Assembly (NCBI RefSeq): GCF_007595705.1
Contig: NZ_NISY01000004.1
Coordinates: forward strand, 310,001-374,000
Reading direction: 5' to 3'
DNA length: 64,000 nt
DNA from: Streptomyces sp. SAJ15
GTDB taxonomy: Bacteria > Actinomycetota > Actinomycetes > Streptomycetales > Streptomycetaceae
Part shown: one piece after another, positions 44,573 to 53,511 of the stretch
Layout of the letters: the number at the start of each line of letters is the position of its first letter
How positions within the stretch are numbered: position 1 is the first letter of the stretch
Position numbers and translations under genes: made by a program
Notes under the pieces: generated by a model
The model's database searches: none
Seen by the model: the letters and a program-made list of their open reading frames with translations, nothing else
What the model was told of the DNA's origin: nothing

Positions 44573-47185
44573 CTAGACCGCGGCGCGGGCGTCGCACTCC
44601 TGGGCCCGCAGCGCGCGGGCCAGGTCGTCGCGGGCCTCGATGACCAGACGACGCAGGGCCGGGGCGGCGTCCTCGTGCGCGGCCAGCCAGACGTCCGTGG
44701 CCTCCAGCGTCGCGGGGTCGTCCTGGAGCGCCGGGAAGAGGCCGCGCACGATCGCCATGGCGATCTCGATCGACCGGGTGCGCCACACCTCCTCGATCAC
44801 CGCGAAGTACCGCGGGGCGTACGGCGCGAGCAGCTCCCGCTGGCCCGGCTGGTCGAAGCCGGCGATGGTGGCCTCCACCAGCGCGTTCGACAGCGCGTCG
44901 GACTCCACGACCGTCGCCCACGCCTCCGCCTTGACCTCGGCCGACGGGCGCGCGGCCAGGCAGCGCACCTGGTGGCGCTTTCCGGACGCGGTGTCGTCCC
45001 GGCGCAACTCGGCGGCGAGCACCGACTCGTCCGCCACGCCCTGCCCGGCCAGCGTCTCCAGGAACGTCCAGCGCAGCTCCTGGTCGACGTCGAGCCCGTC
45101 GATCCGGGCCGTGCCGTCCAACAGTCCGGTCAGCAGCTGCAGATCGGCGTCGTCGGAGGCCGCCTGAGCGAAGAAGCGGGCCCACGCCAACTGGTGGCCG
45201 CTGCCCGGCTCGGCGAGCCGCAGCTCGCGCAGCGCCCCCTCGGCCAACGCCCGACCCCCGCGCTCGCGCCACTCCGGCGCCGCGTAGTGCACCAGCGCGC
45301 CGCGGGCCCAGACATGGAGCATCTGGAGCACGCCGATGTCGGTCTCCGCCCCGGCGAACCGCAGCACCAGGTCGAGGTAGTCGCGGGCCGGCATCAGCCC
45401 GTCCCGGGTCAGGTTCCACAGCGCGGACCAGCACAGCGCGCGGGCCAACGGGTCGGTCAGGTCGCCGAGATGACGGCGCAGCGTGTCCAGCGAGTCGGCG
45501 TCGAAGCGCACCTTGCAGTACGTCAGGTCCTCGTCGTTGACGAGGATCAGCTCGGGCCGCTCGGCACCGGCCAGCTCCGCCACCACGGTGCGCTGCCCGG
45601 TGACGTCAACCTCCGCGCGGGCGTAGCGCACCAGCGGCCCGCCCGCCTCCACACGGCGGTAGAGGCCGACGGCGACCCGGTGCGGCCGCAGCGTCGGCAG
45701 CGCGGGGTCGGCCTCCTGCATGATCGCCAGCTCGGTGACGCGGTCCGCGGCGTCATACGTGGCCTGGGGGGTGAGCACATTGACCCCGGCGGTCTGCAGC
45801 CAGGCCCGGGCCCAGGCGGTCATGTCGCGTCCAGAGGTCTCCTCCAGCACCGACAGCAGATCGGCCAGCCGGGTGTTGCCGTAGGCGTGCCGCTTGAAGT
45901 AGCGGCGGGCGCCCTCCAGGAAGGCGTCCCGGCCCACGTACGCCACGAGCTGCTTGAGCACCGAGGCGCCCTTGGCGTAGGTGATGCCGTCGAAGTTGAG
46001 CTTGGCGTCCTCCAGGTCACGGATGTCGGCGGTGACGGGGTGGGTGGAGGGCAGCTGGTCCGCGCGGTACGCCCACGCCTTGCGGCGGTTGGCGAAGGTG
46101 ATCCAGCCCTCGGTGAAGCGCGTCGCCTCCACCAGCGAGAAGGCGCCCATGAAGTCCGCGAACGACTCCTTGAGCCAGAGGTCGTCCCACCACTCCATGG
46201 TGACCAGGTCGCCGAACCACATGTGCGCCATCTCGTGCAGGATGACGTTGGCCCGGTTCTCGTACGCGGCGCGGGTCACCTTGCCGCGGAAGACGAACTC
46301 CTCGCGGAAGGTCACGCACCCCGGGTTCTCCATGGCCCCGATGTTGTACTCCGGCACGAACGCCTGGTCGTACTTGCCGAACGGGTACGGGTAGTCGAAG
46401 TGGTCGTGGAAGAAGTCCAGGCCCTGCTTGGTGACGGTGAAGATGTCGTCCGCGTCGAAGTGCTTGGCGAGCGAGGCCCGGCACAGCGCGCCGAGCGGGA
46501 TCTCCAGCACCGTGCCGTCCTCCAGGGGGCGGCGGTAGTGGTCGCGCTCGACGTGGTAGGGACCGGCGACGATCGCGGTGATGTAAGTGGAGATCGGCCG
46601 GGTCGGCACGAAGCGCCACACGGCCGCCCCGTCCCCGGCGGGCTCCGGCGCTGCCGCCTCCTCACCGTTGCTCAGCACCGTCCAGTCGGCGGGGGCGGTC
46701 ACCGAGAAGGTGAACGGCGCCTTCAGGTCCGGCTGCTCGAAGTCGGCGAAGACGCGCCGGGCGTCGGCCGGTTCGTACTGCGTGTAGAGATAGACCTGTC
46801 CGTCCTCCGGGTCGACGAACCGGTGCAGGCCCTCACCGGTCCGGCTGAACGCGCACCGCGCGTCCACCACCAGCACGTTCTCCTCGGCCAGCCCCTCCAG
46901 CGCGATCCGCGCGCCGTCGAAGACGGCCGTCGGGTCCAGCTCGCGCCCGTTCAGCGTCACCGAGGTCACCCGCGGCGCGACCAGGTCCGCGAAGCTGTCC
47001 GCGCCCGGCTCGGCGCAGCGGAAGCGGATCGTCGTCCTCGAACCGAAGGTGCGCGGGCCCTCGCCGTCTCCCGCATCCGCCGGGTCGACCGCCGTTCGCA
47101 GGTCCAGCGCCACCTCGTAGGAGTCCACCGTCAACAGCCGGGCCCGCTCGCGGGCCTCGTCTCGGGTCAGGTTCTCACCGGGCAC
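44573..47185 (-). CDS. pepN: Aminopeptidase N (M1 family), copy 2
   Basis: An 870-residue M1 zinc aminopeptidase, paralogous to the gene at 32114. Shared features are PGENLTRDEARERARLLTVD, GAMENPGCVTF, HEMAHMWFGDLVTMEWWDDL and WLKESFADFMG. The zinc ligands are all present, so both copies should be active. Compared with copy 1 it has a longer insertion near residue 35 (VDPADAGDGEGP) and WARGALVHYA in the C-terminal domain. The start is GTG at 47185 with GAGGGAG upstream. It is divergent from the DsbA-like gene. Two pepN copies a few kilobases apart are known in Streptomyces; division of labour is unclear. Confidence 0.95.
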   Translation of the reverse strand: MPGENLTRDEARERARLLTVDSYEVALDLRTAVDPADAGDGEGPRTFGSRTTIRFRCAEPGADSFADLVAPRVTSVTLNGRELDPTAVFDGARIALEGLAEENVLVVDARCAFSRTGEGLHRFVDPEDGQVYLYTQYEPADARRVFADFEQPDLKAPFTFSVTAPADWTVLSNGEEAAAPEPAGDGAAVWRFVPTRPISTYITAIVAGPYHVERDHYRRPLEDGTVLEIPLGALCRASLAKHFDADDIFTVTKQGLDFFHDHFDYPYPFGKYDQAFVPEYNIGAMENPGCVTFREEFVFRGKVTRAAYENRANVILHEMAHMWFGDLVTMEWWDDLWLKESFADFMGAFSLVEATRFTEGWITFANRRKAWAYRADQLPSTHPVTADIRDLEDAKLNFDGITYAKGASVLKQLVAYVGRDAFLEGARRYFKRHAYGNTRLADLLSVLEETSGRDMTAWARAWLQTAGVNVLTPQATYDAADRVTELAIMQEADPALPTLRPHRVAVGLYRRVEAGGPLVRYARAEVDVTGQRTVVAELAGAERPELILVNDEDLTYCKVRFDADSLDTLRRHLGDLTDPLARALCWSALWNLTRDGLMPARDYLDLVLRFAGAETDIGVLQMLHVWARGALVHYAAPEWRERGGRALAEGALRELRLAEPGSGHQLAWARFFAQAASDDADLQLLTGLLDGTARIDGLDVDQELRWTFLETLAGQGVADESVLAAELRRDDTASGKRHQVRCLAARPSAEVKAEAWATVVESDALSNALVEATIAGFDQPGQRELLAPYAPRYFAVIEEVWRTRSIEIAMAIVRGLFPALQDDPATLEATDVWLAAHEDAAPALRRLVIEARDDLARALRAQECDARAAV

Positions 47186-47335
47186 GACGCGACTCCCTCG
47201 TCTCCGTTACGGACTTCTCGAATATCGGACGCTCGAAATCATGACACGCGGGACGGATGGCGGGAATCGTGGGAATGAGACCTGTGGACAACGGTGTTCC
47301 GAGGAGCGACGTACTTTCCCGTTCAAGGAGCGACC

Positions 47336-47977
47336 GTGACCGCGACCACCGCCAAGACCCCCGTCGACTTCTGGTTCGACCCGCTGTGCCCCTGGGCGTG
47401 GATGACCTCGCGCTGGATGCTCGAAGTGGAGAAGGTGCGCCCCGTCGAGGTGCGCTGGCATGTGATGAGCCTCGCCGTGCTGAACGAGAACAAGCTGGAC
47501 GAGGTGCCCGAGGAGTACCGGGAGATGCTGCGCACCACCGCCTGGTGGCCGGTGCGGGTGTGCGTCGCGGCCGAGCAGAAGTTCGGCAGCGAGGTGCTGG
47601 GCCGGCTCTACACGGCGCTCGGCACCCGCTTCCACAACCAGGGCCTGGAGCGCGACCGCGAGACGATCGTCGCGGCGCTGGAGGAGGCCGGCCTGCCCGC
47701 CGAGCTGGCGGACGCCGCGTACACCGACGCGTACGACGCCGAGCTGCGCGCCTCCCACCAGGAGGGCATAGGTCTGGTCGGCGAGGACGTCGGCACCCCG
47801 GTGATCGCGGTCCCGGGCGCGGACGGGGAGCGCGTCGCCTTCTTCGGTCCGGTCGTCACCCCGGCCCCCAAGGGCGAGGCCGCGGGCCGACTGTGGGACG
47901 GCACGCTGCTGGTGGCCTCGACGCCGGGCTTCTACGAGATCAAGCGCACCCGGACGGCCGGCCCGATCTTCGACTGA
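47336..47977 (+). CDS. DsbA-fold oxidoreductase (Rv2466c-like, mycothiol-dependent type)
   Basis: A 213-residue thioredoxin-fold protein. FWFDPLCPWAWMTSRWMLE places a CPWA motif at the helix N-terminus, in the position of the DsbA CxxC. The second Cys is replaced by Ala. The cis-Pro loop reads VGTPVIAVPG. Related actinobacterial proteins act as mycothiol-dependent reductases (mycobacterial Rv2466c, CPWC). With one Cys it may use a monothiol mechanism, which is inference. The start is GTG at 47336 with AAGGAG five bases upstream, preferred over an in-frame ATG at 47294. A near-perfect terminator follows. Confidence 0.85.
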   Translation: MTATTAKTPVDFWFDPLCPWAWMTSRWMLEVEKVRPVEVRWHVMSLAVLNENKLDEVPEEYREMLRTTAWWPVRVCVAAEQKFGSEVLGRLYTALGTRFHNQGLERDRETIVAALEEAGLPAELADAAYTDAYDAELRASHQEGIGLVGEDVGTPVIAVPGADGERVAFFGPVVTPAPKGEAAGRLWDGTLLVASTPGFYEIKRTRTAGPIFD

Positions 47978-48062
47978 GCGCCGTACCGGAACCGGCACCG
48001 GCACCGGCGGGCGTCGGCGACCGACGCCCGCCGCGGAGCGAAGAGCGAAGAGTGAAGTGAAA

Positions 48063-48094
48063 GGCCCCGCGCGAGCCACCGCGCGGGGCCTTTT
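48063..48094. terminator. Strong bidirectional terminator between DsbA-like and sodF genes
   Basis: GGCCCCGCGC and GCGCGGGGCC form a perfect 10-bp stem with an 8-nt loop and TTTT immediately after; AAA precedes the stem. It serves the plus-strand gene and probably sodF too. Confidence 0.85.
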
Positions 48095-48168
48095 CGCGCC
48101 TGCCACGTGAAGGGTGAGAAGACGATCACGAGCAGGACGACCGTGTCGGGCAGGTCCTCGCCGGACGT

Positions 48169-48208
48169 GCGGGTCCCGACCGGAATGAGCGGGTCCCTAC
48201 CGGGAGAG
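48169..48208. repeat. 20-bp tandem repeat, two copies, beside the sodF 3' end
   Basis: GCGGGTCCC(G/T)ACCGG heads two adjacent 20-bp units that end 7 bp before the sodF stop. They lie in the sodF 3' untranslated region. Confidence 0.6.
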
Positions 48209-48215
48209 CCGGCCC

Positions 48216-48857
48216 TTACGGGGCGAGCAGGAGGTTGTTGGCGCTCTCCTTGGCGGCCGCGTACCGCTTCGCCACGTCCTGCCAGTTGACGACCTGCCAC
48301 ATGGCCTCGATGAAGTCCACCTTCTGGTTCTTGTACTGGAGGTAGAAGGCGTGCTCCCAGGCGTCGAAGACCAGGATCGGCACCGAGCCCTGGCCGACGT
48401 TGCCCTGGTGGTCGTAGACCTGCTCCACGATGAGGCGGCCGGTGACCGGCTCGTAGGCGAGCACGCCCCAGCCCGAGCCCTGCGTGGTGGCGGAGGCCTT
48501 GGAGAGCTGCGCCTTGAACTTGGCGAAGGAGCCGAAGCTCTCCGCGATCGCGTCGGCGAGTTCGCCCACGCCGTCCTTCTCCAGCGGCTCGCCGCCGCCG
48601 TCGCCGGTCATGTTCTGCCAGTAGATGCTGTGCAGGATGTGGCCCGACAGGTGGAAGGCCAGGTTCTTCTGAAGACCGTTGACGGCCCCCCACTGGTCCT
48701 TGTCGCGGGCCTCCGCGAGCTGCTCCAGGGTGTCGTTCGCGCCCTTCACATAGGCGGCGTGGTGCTTGTCGTGGTGCAGCTCGATGATCTCGGCGCTGAT
48801 GACCGGAGCCAGCGCCGAGTAGTCATACGGAAGTTCAGGAAGTGTGTAGATGGCCAT
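48216..48857 (-). CDS. sodF: Superoxide dismutase, Fe/Mn family (SodF)
   Basis: A 213-residue iron superoxide dismutase converting superoxide to oxygen and peroxide in the cytoplasm. Metal ligands are [10 protein letters not shown] (first His) and [13 protein letters not shown] (second), with [11 protein letters not shown] (Asp and His). The start ATG at 48857 is preceded by GGAGGG. In S. coelicolor sodF is repressed by the nickel sensor Nur when nickel is plentiful, with nickel-SOD taking over. A match to the Nur box lies 21 bp upstream of this gene. The nickel enzyme gene sodN is not in this window. Confidence 0.96.
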   Translation of the reverse strand: MAIYTLPELPYDYSALAPVISAEIIELHHDKHHAAYVKGANDTLEQLAEARDKDQWGAVNGLQKNLAFHLSGHILHSIYWQNMTGDGGGEPLEKDGVGELADAIAESFGSFAKFKAQLSKASATTQGSGWGVLAYEPVTGRLIVEQVYDHQGNVGQGSVPILVFDAWEHAFYLQYKNQKVDFIEAMWQVVNWQDVAKRYAAAKESANNLLLAP

Positions 48858-48877
48858 GCCGAGCCCTCCGACGCTTA

Positions 48878-48894
48878 TTGCAACTCACTTGCAA
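48878..48894 (-). promoter_or_regulatory. Nur-box match upstream of sodF
   Basis: TTGCAA-CTCAC-TTGCAA fits the published Streptomyces Nur consensus (tTGCaa-N5-ttGCAA) with correct spacing. It lies 21-37 bp before the sodF start, where bound repressor would block transcription. Nickel-dependent repression of sodF is established in S. coelicolor; its operation here is inferred from the match. Confidence 0.8.
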
Positions 48895-49061
48895 GTGCAC
48901 GCTACCAGCAGAGATGCCGAGCGACAGCGATCAGGGGCGGACTCCGACCAAAGACGGAGGCGGGGCGGGTCCTCGGTCTGAGGACCCGCCCCGCCTCGGG
49001 AGCCGGTCGCCGCGCGGAGCGGCCGTGGCGAAGGAGTGGCCGTGTGTTCAGCCGCCGCCCG

Positions 49062-50510
49062 TCATCGGGTCAGCTCGGCCGCCTGCTTCCGCTCGGCCGC
49101 CTTCTGCCGGATGATGCCGAGAACGGCCAGCACCACGGTCAGTCCGCCGGTGTAGTAGAGCTGCTCGCGGGTGCCCTCCTGGCGGGCCATCAGGGCCAGG
49201 AAGGCCAGCACGCCGGCGAGCGCCACCCAGGTCAGGTACGGGAAGGCCCACATGCGGACCACGAGCTTCTCCGGCGACTCGCGCTCCAGCCGGCGGCGCA
49301 TCTGGAGCTGGGAGACGGCGATGAAGCCCCAGACCACCAGCACGACGGCGCCGATCATGTTCGCCACCCAGACGAAGACCTTGTCCGGCGACCAGTAGTT
49401 CAGCAGCACGGTGATGAAGCCGAAGAGGCAGGACGCGGCCACCGCGAGCCGGGGCACGCCGCCGCTGACCTTGCCCAGGAAGGCCGGGCCCTGGCCGCGG
49501 GCGACCAGCGAGTAGGCCATCCGGGAGGAGCCGTAGATGTTGGCGTTCATCGCGGACAGCAGGGCGACGAGCACCACGACGTTCATGATCTCGCCGGCCG
49601 CGGGGATGTCCAGGTGGTTCAGGACCGAGACGTAGGGGCCGTCGCCGACGACCTTCGGGTCGTTCCACGGGATCAGCATGACGATGACGAGCATCGAGCC
49701 GATGTAGAAGAGCGCGATCCGCCACATCGCGGTGCGCACGGCGTTCGCGACGCCCTTGACCGGGTTCTCGGACTCGGCGGCGGCGATGGTGACCGTCTCC
49801 AGACCGCCGTACGCGATCACGGAGGCGACCAGGCCGACGACCAGGCCGTCGACGCCGTTGGGCATGAAGCCGCCGTGGCCGGTGAGGTTGTCGGTGCCCG
49901 GGGCGTCGGTGCCCGGCAGCACGCCGAAGATCGCGAGCAGGCCCAGCACCAGGAAGAGTCCGATGGCGCCCACCTTCAGGGCGGCGAACCAGAACTCGAA
50001 CTCGCCGAAGTTCTTCACCGAGGCGAGGTTGGAGCCCAGGAAGACGATCATGAAGATCAGGACCCACATCCAGGACTCGGTCTCGGGGAACCAGCCCGTC
50101 ATGATGCCGGCCGCGCCGAGACCCTCGACGCCCACCGCGAAGGTCAGCAGCGTCCAGTACATCCAGCCGGCGGTGAAGCCGGCCCAGGGACCCAGCGCCC
50201 GCTCCGCGTAGACGGAGAAGGAGCCGGAGGCCGGGTTGGCCGCGGACATCTCGCCCAGCATCCGCATCACCAGCATCACCAGGAGGCCGGACAGCGCGTA
50301 CGCCAGGACGATGGAGGGGCCGGCCGCCGCGATGCCGAGGCCGGAGCTGACGAAGAGCCCGGCGCCGATCACGCCGCCGAGGGCGATCATCGACAGATGG
50401 CGCTGCTTGAGGCTGTGGGAGAGCGAGGCGCCGGAATCCCCGGGCATGCCGGTCTTGTCGGTCGCCTCGACGTCGCGCTCTGGCGCGGAGGACGCAGGTG
50501 TCCGATTCAT
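49062..50510 (-). CDS. Amino-acid permease (APC family), paralogue 1
   Basis: A 482-residue, 12-helix APC transporter of the AAT subgroup (GabP/AnsP/LysP relatives). LKQRHLSMIALGGVIGAGLF is the TM1 signature and the conserved helix-3 stretch MRMLGEMSAANPASGSFSVY follows. The substrate cannot be deduced; SEN and AYGG motifs in TM6 suggest gamma-aminobutyrate or neutral amino acids. The start is ATG at 50510; the ribosome site is weak, so an internal ATG at 50447 is possible. Two related permeases follow at 50683 and 53512, all on the minus strand. The three share whole blocks such as LTGHGGFMPNG/LTGQGGFLPNG. Confidence 0.85.
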   Translation of the reverse strand: MNRTPASSAPERDVEATDKTGMPGDSGASLSHSLKQRHLSMIALGGVIGAGLFVSSGLGIAAAGPSIVLAYALSGLLVMLVMRMLGEMSAANPASGSFSVYAERALGPWAGFTAGWMYWTLLTFAVGVEGLGAAGIMTGWFPETESWMWVLIFMIVFLGSNLASVKNFGEFEFWFAALKVGAIGLFLVLGLLAIFGVLPGTDAPGTDNLTGHGGFMPNGVDGLVVGLVASVIAYGGLETVTIAAAESENPVKGVANAVRTAMWRIALFYIGSMLVIVMLIPWNDPKVVGDGPYVSVLNHLDIPAAGEIMNVVVLVALLSAMNANIYGSSRMAYSLVARGQGPAFLGKVSGGVPRLAVAASCLFGFITVLLNYWSPDKVFVWVANMIGAVVLVVWGFIAVSQLQMRRRLERESPEKLVVRMWAFPYLTWVALAGVLAFLALMARQEGTREQLYYTGGLTVVLAVLGIIRQKAAERKQAAELTR

Positions 50511-50682
50511 GTCGATGATGTGTCCAGTACGTGAGAGCGGAGAGGTACGGAGGGCCCTCAGTGTGGGGTGCGTGTCCGCTCAGGACAACACCTGCGTCAG
50601 TGTTGTCTGAATATCGGACACCGACGTGACGCTAAGCGACCGAACATTCGTCAGGTTGTGATCGAAGTAGAACGAATGATGG
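50511..50682. other. Promoter gap between permeases 1 and 2
   Basis: It contains the perfect inverted repeat at 50584-50607 and AT-rich DNA up to 50690. Promoter-like for permease 1 on the minus strand; no gene is present. Confidence 0.6.
50584..50607. promoter_or_regulatory. 8-bp inverted repeat upstream of permease 1
   Basis: GACAACAC-8 bp-GTGTTGTC is perfectly symmetrical, in the 172-bp gap before the permease 1 start (74-97 bp upstream). Spacing of about 16 bp between dyad halves fits a GntR or LacI dimer. No such regulator gene lies adjacent. Confidence 0.55.
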
Positions 50683-52059
50683 TCATTTGTTCCGGGAGCG
50701 CAGCTCCCGCAGCCCGGCCACCGCCAGCACCGCGGCGGTCGCCCCGGCCGACCACAGCAACTGCGGACGCGCCTGCTCGTCGGTGGCCATGAGAACCAGC
50801 ACGCCCGCCATGCCGACCAGGGACACCCATGTCAGCCAGGGGAAACACCACATGCGCAGAATCAGGTCGCCCGGCGCCTCACGCTCGATGCGGCGCCGCA
50901 GCCGCAGTTGCGACACGGCGATCAGGCCCCAGACGAAGAGCAGTACCGCGCCGACGGCGTTCAGCAAATACTGGAAGATCGAATCCGGCCACTTGAGATT
51001 GAGCAGGACCGAGGCGAAACCGAAGGCGACCGAGGCCAGTACCGCCCGCCGCGGCACCCCGCCCCGGGAGATCGCCAGCAGCGACCGCGGCGCCTCGCCC
51101 CGCTCCGCCAACGAGAAGACCATCCGAGATGAGCCATACAGATTGGCGTTGAGCGCGGACAGCAGCGCCACGAACACGACCACGTTCATGATCTGCCCGG
51201 CGGCCGGCACCCCGATGTGGTCCAGCACGGCCACGTACGGGCTCGTCCCCGGCGTCATGGCCGTCCAGGGCAGCACGGTGACGATGACCAGGATCGAGCC
51301 GACGTAGAAGAAGAGGATGCGCCACACGGCGCTGCGCACGGCGCGGCCGACGGCCCGCGCGGGGTCCTCCGACTCGGCCGCCGCGATCGTGACGACCTCC
51401 AGGCCGCCGAAGGCGAAGACGACGGCCAGGACGCCGGAGACCACGCCGCTCCAGCCGTTGGGCAGGAAACCGCCCTGTCCGGTGAGGTTGGTCAGCCCCA
51501 CCGGATCCGTGTCGGGCAGCACCCCGAAGATCGCGAGCAGGCCGAGGCCGAGGAAGAGCACGATCGCGCCGACCTTGAGCGCCGCGAACCAGAACTCGAA
51601 CTCGCCGAAGTTCTTCACGGCCGCCAGGTTCGCGAGCGTGAAGACCACCATGAAGACCAGCACCCACGCCCACTGCGGCACCGACGGGGCCCAGCCGTTG
51701 GCGATCCGCGCCGCCCCCGTCGCCTCCACCGCCAACACGACCACCAGCATGAACCAGTAGAGCCAGCCCACCGAGAAACCCGCCCAGCGGCCCAGCGCCC
51801 GCTCCGCGTGCACCGAGAACGCGCCGGAGGCCGGCATCGCCGACGACATCTCGCCCAGCATGCGCATCACCAGCATCGCGAGCGCGCCGGCGAGCAGATA
51901 CGACACCACGATGCCGGGTCCCGCGACGGCGATTCCGGCACCGGAGCCGACGAACAGCCCCGCCCCGATCACTCCGCCGAGGCCGAGCATCGTCAGATGG
52001 CGCTGCTTGAGCCCGTGCGTGAGGGGTTCTTGGGGCAGGGGCTCGGACATCGTGCTCAT
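50683..52059 (-). CDS. Amino-acid permease (APC family), paralogue 2
   Basis: A 458-residue, 12-helix APC transporter. LKQRHLTMLGLGGVIGAGLF, LGEMSSAMPASGAFSV and LANLAAVKNFGEFEFWFAALK match paralogue 1 closely. It lacks most of the hydrophilic N-terminal extension of the other two. The start ATG at 52059 was taken because MSTMSEPLPQ is the natural N-terminus; an upstream open frame adds residues without coding quality. The ribosome site GAAAGA is weak. It is a separate gene, with 172 bp to paralogue 1, so it may be transcribed into it. Confidence 0.85.
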   Translation of the reverse strand: MSTMSEPLPQEPLTHGLKQRHLTMLGLGGVIGAGLFVGSGAGIAVAGPGIVVSYLLAGALAMLVMRMLGEMSSAMPASGAFSVHAERALGRWAGFSVGWLYWFMLVVVLAVEATGAARIANGWAPSVPQWAWVLVFMVVFTLANLAAVKNFGEFEFWFAALKVGAIVLFLGLGLLAIFGVLPDTDPVGLTNLTGQGGFLPNGWSGVVSGVLAVVFAFGGLEVVTIAAAESEDPARAVGRAVRSAVWRILFFYVGSILVIVTVLPWTAMTPGTSPYVAVLDHIGVPAAGQIMNVVVFVALLSALNANLYGSSRMVFSLAERGEAPRSLLAISRGGVPRRAVLASVAFGFASVLLNLKWPDSIFQYLLNAVGAVLLFVWGLIAVSQLRLRRRIEREAPGDLILRMWCFPWLTWVSLVGMAGVLVLMATDEQARPQLLWSAGATAAVLAVAGLRELRSRNK

Positions 52060-52368
52060 ATCTTTCGGGTTTGGGGAGACTCCACAGTCTCGCGTACAAC
52101 CGCGACTCCCTGCAAAAGACCGGGAGTGCGCCCCGGACCTCACGTGACGAGCATCACGTCACCCATGTGCGGGAGAACGCATGAACGTCTGACTTTGTGT
52201 GAACTCCACCAAGGCCGCTCCCGCGCCTTTGTGGCCAAATCATGGTGATGGGCCATTGATCACTGGGCTAACGTCACCTTGTTCGACCGTGTTTTCGCAT
52301 GCCCGGTCCTTCTTTGCCGTCCGCGTCACCACCAGCTGTTCCGAGCCTTTCGACCAAGCGGAGTCCTG
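52060..52368. other. 309-bp divergent promoter region of permease 2 and bioY
   Basis: It includes CGTGA-CGAGCA-TCACG (52143-52158), a short inverted repeat, and an AT-richer stretch at 52180-52280. No gene is seen. Confidence 0.55.
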
Positions 52369-52968
52369 ATGAGCACTGCTGCCGCCGCCCCCCGTTCCGG
52401 AGCGGTCCTCGCCGATCTGCTGCCCGCCGCCACCAGCGGTCGGGCCCACGCCCGTGACGCGGCCCTGATCCTCGGCGGTGCCGCGCTGACCGGCCTGGCC
52501 GCGCAGCTCTCGGTGCCGGTCCCCGGCTCCCCGGTCCCGGTCACGGGGCAGACCTTCGCGGCGCTGCTGGTGGGCACCTCCCTCGGCGCCCGCCGCGGCT
52601 TCCTCTCGCTCGCGGTCTACACCCTGGTCGGCATGGCGGGCATGCCGTGGTTCGCCCAGGCCACCTCCGGCGCCGCGATGCCGTCCTTCGGCTATGTGCT
52701 GGGCATGCTGCTCGCGGCGACCGTGGTCGGCGCTCTGGCGCGACGCGGCGGCGACCGCGGGGTGCTGCGCACGGCGGGCACCATGGCGATCGGCTCCGCG
52801 ATCATCTACGCGATCGGCGTGCCGTACCTGGCGCTCGCCACGGGCATGTCGATGAACGAGGCGGTGGCCGCCGGCCTCACCCCGTTCCTGATCGGCGACG
52901 CGCTCAAGGCGGCGCTCGCCATGGGCGCCCTGCCCGCCGCCTGGAAGCTGCTGGGCCGCAAGGGCTGA
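52369..52968 (+). CDS. bioY: Biotin transporter substrate-binding protein BioY
   Basis: A 199-residue membrane protein with six hydrophobic helices. VPGSPVPVTGQTFAALLVGT, the SPVPxTxQTF signature of BioY, and GASLGARRGFLSLAVY-type segments are clear, as is GLTPFLIGDALKAALA near the end. BioY takes up biotin, either alone or with ECF partners; no EcfA or EcfT genes lie beside it. The start ATG at 52369 has GGAG five bases upstream. It sits among three permeases without obvious relation. A very strong terminator follows. Confidence 0.93.
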   Translation: MSTAAAAPRSGAVLADLLPAATSGRAHARDAALILGGAALTGLAAQLSVPVPGSPVPVTGQTFAALLVGTSLGARRGFLSLAVYTLVGMAGMPWFAQATSGAAMPSFGYVLGMLLAATVVGALARRGGDRGVLRTAGTMAIGSAIIYAIGVPYLALATGMSMNEAVAAGLTPFLIGDALKAALAMGALPAAWKLLGRKG

Positions 52969-52991
52969 GCCTGACCGGCGCCCCACATACG

Positions 52992-53034
52992 AGCCGGGGC
53001 CGGCGCACACGAGGTGCGCCGGCCCCGGCTTTTT
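52992..53034 (+). terminator. Very strong terminator after bioY
   Basis: A perfect 17-bp stem, AGCCGGGGCCGGCGCAC pairing with GTGCGCCGGCCCCGGCT, has a 5-nt loop and a TTTTT tract. It lies 24 bp after the stop codon. Confidence 0.95.
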
Positions 53035-53078
53035 CCTTCGGTGGGCCTCGTTGGCCGCCGCCGGCGCCCTCTGAGCCC

Positions 53079-53345
53079 GCACCGCGCCTCCCGGGCCCGT
53101 GGGCGCCGCACCGGCGTCTCCCGGGTCCGTGGGCGCCGCACCGGCGTCTCCCGGGTCCGTGGGCGCCGTACCGGCGTCTCCCGGCCAGTGGGTGCCGCAC
53201 CGGCGCCTCTCGGCTCGGTGAGCGCCGCACCGACGCCTTCCGGCTCGGTGAGCGCCATACCGGCGCCTCCCCATCCGTGGGAGCCGCACCGGCGCCTCTC
53301 GGGTCGGTGTAGGCCGCACCGCGCCTCCCGGCTCGGGTGAGCGCC
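53079..53345. repeat. Degenerate 30-bp tandem repeat, nine units
   Basis: Nine head-to-tail units of 29-30 bp with core GCACCGGCGTCTCCCGG and end GTGGGCGCC. Unit starts are 53079, 53108, 53138, 53168, 53197, 53227, 53257, 53286 and 53316. Units 2 and 3 are identical; the others differ at 3-8 positions. Three units are 29 bp, which breaks the reading frame, so no repeat protein is encoded. There are no spacers, so it is not CRISPR. It lies between the bioY terminator and the terminator of permease 3. Confidence 0.9.
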
Positions 53346-53390
53346 TCCCCTCGCTCACACTCGCTCACGCCTCGCGCCCCGAAACGCAGA

Positions 53391-53429
53391 CGACCCGTAC
53401 ACCCCCAGAAGAAGGGGGTGTACGGGTCG
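53391..53429 (-). terminator. Hairpin after permease 3
   Basis: CGACCCGTACACCCCC and GGGGGTGTACGGGTCG form a perfect 16-bp stem with a 7-nt loop, 83 bp after the permease stop. It also ends the repeat array side. Confidence 0.8.
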
Positions 53430-53511
53430 AGGTCGCTTCCTGTGCCGCTCGAACCGCGGACCCAGTGGCGGCGGATCGAGCGACCACAGAGGGCGCTCGG
53501 GGGTGGCTCGG

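Noticed and set aside
53079..53345. CRISPR array
   Set aside because: The 30-bp units abut directly with no unique spacers, and there are no cas genes in the window.
53079..53345. Protein of 10-residue repeats (visible in several frames)
   Set aside because: Three of nine units are 29 bp, shifting the frame, and no ribosome site precedes it.
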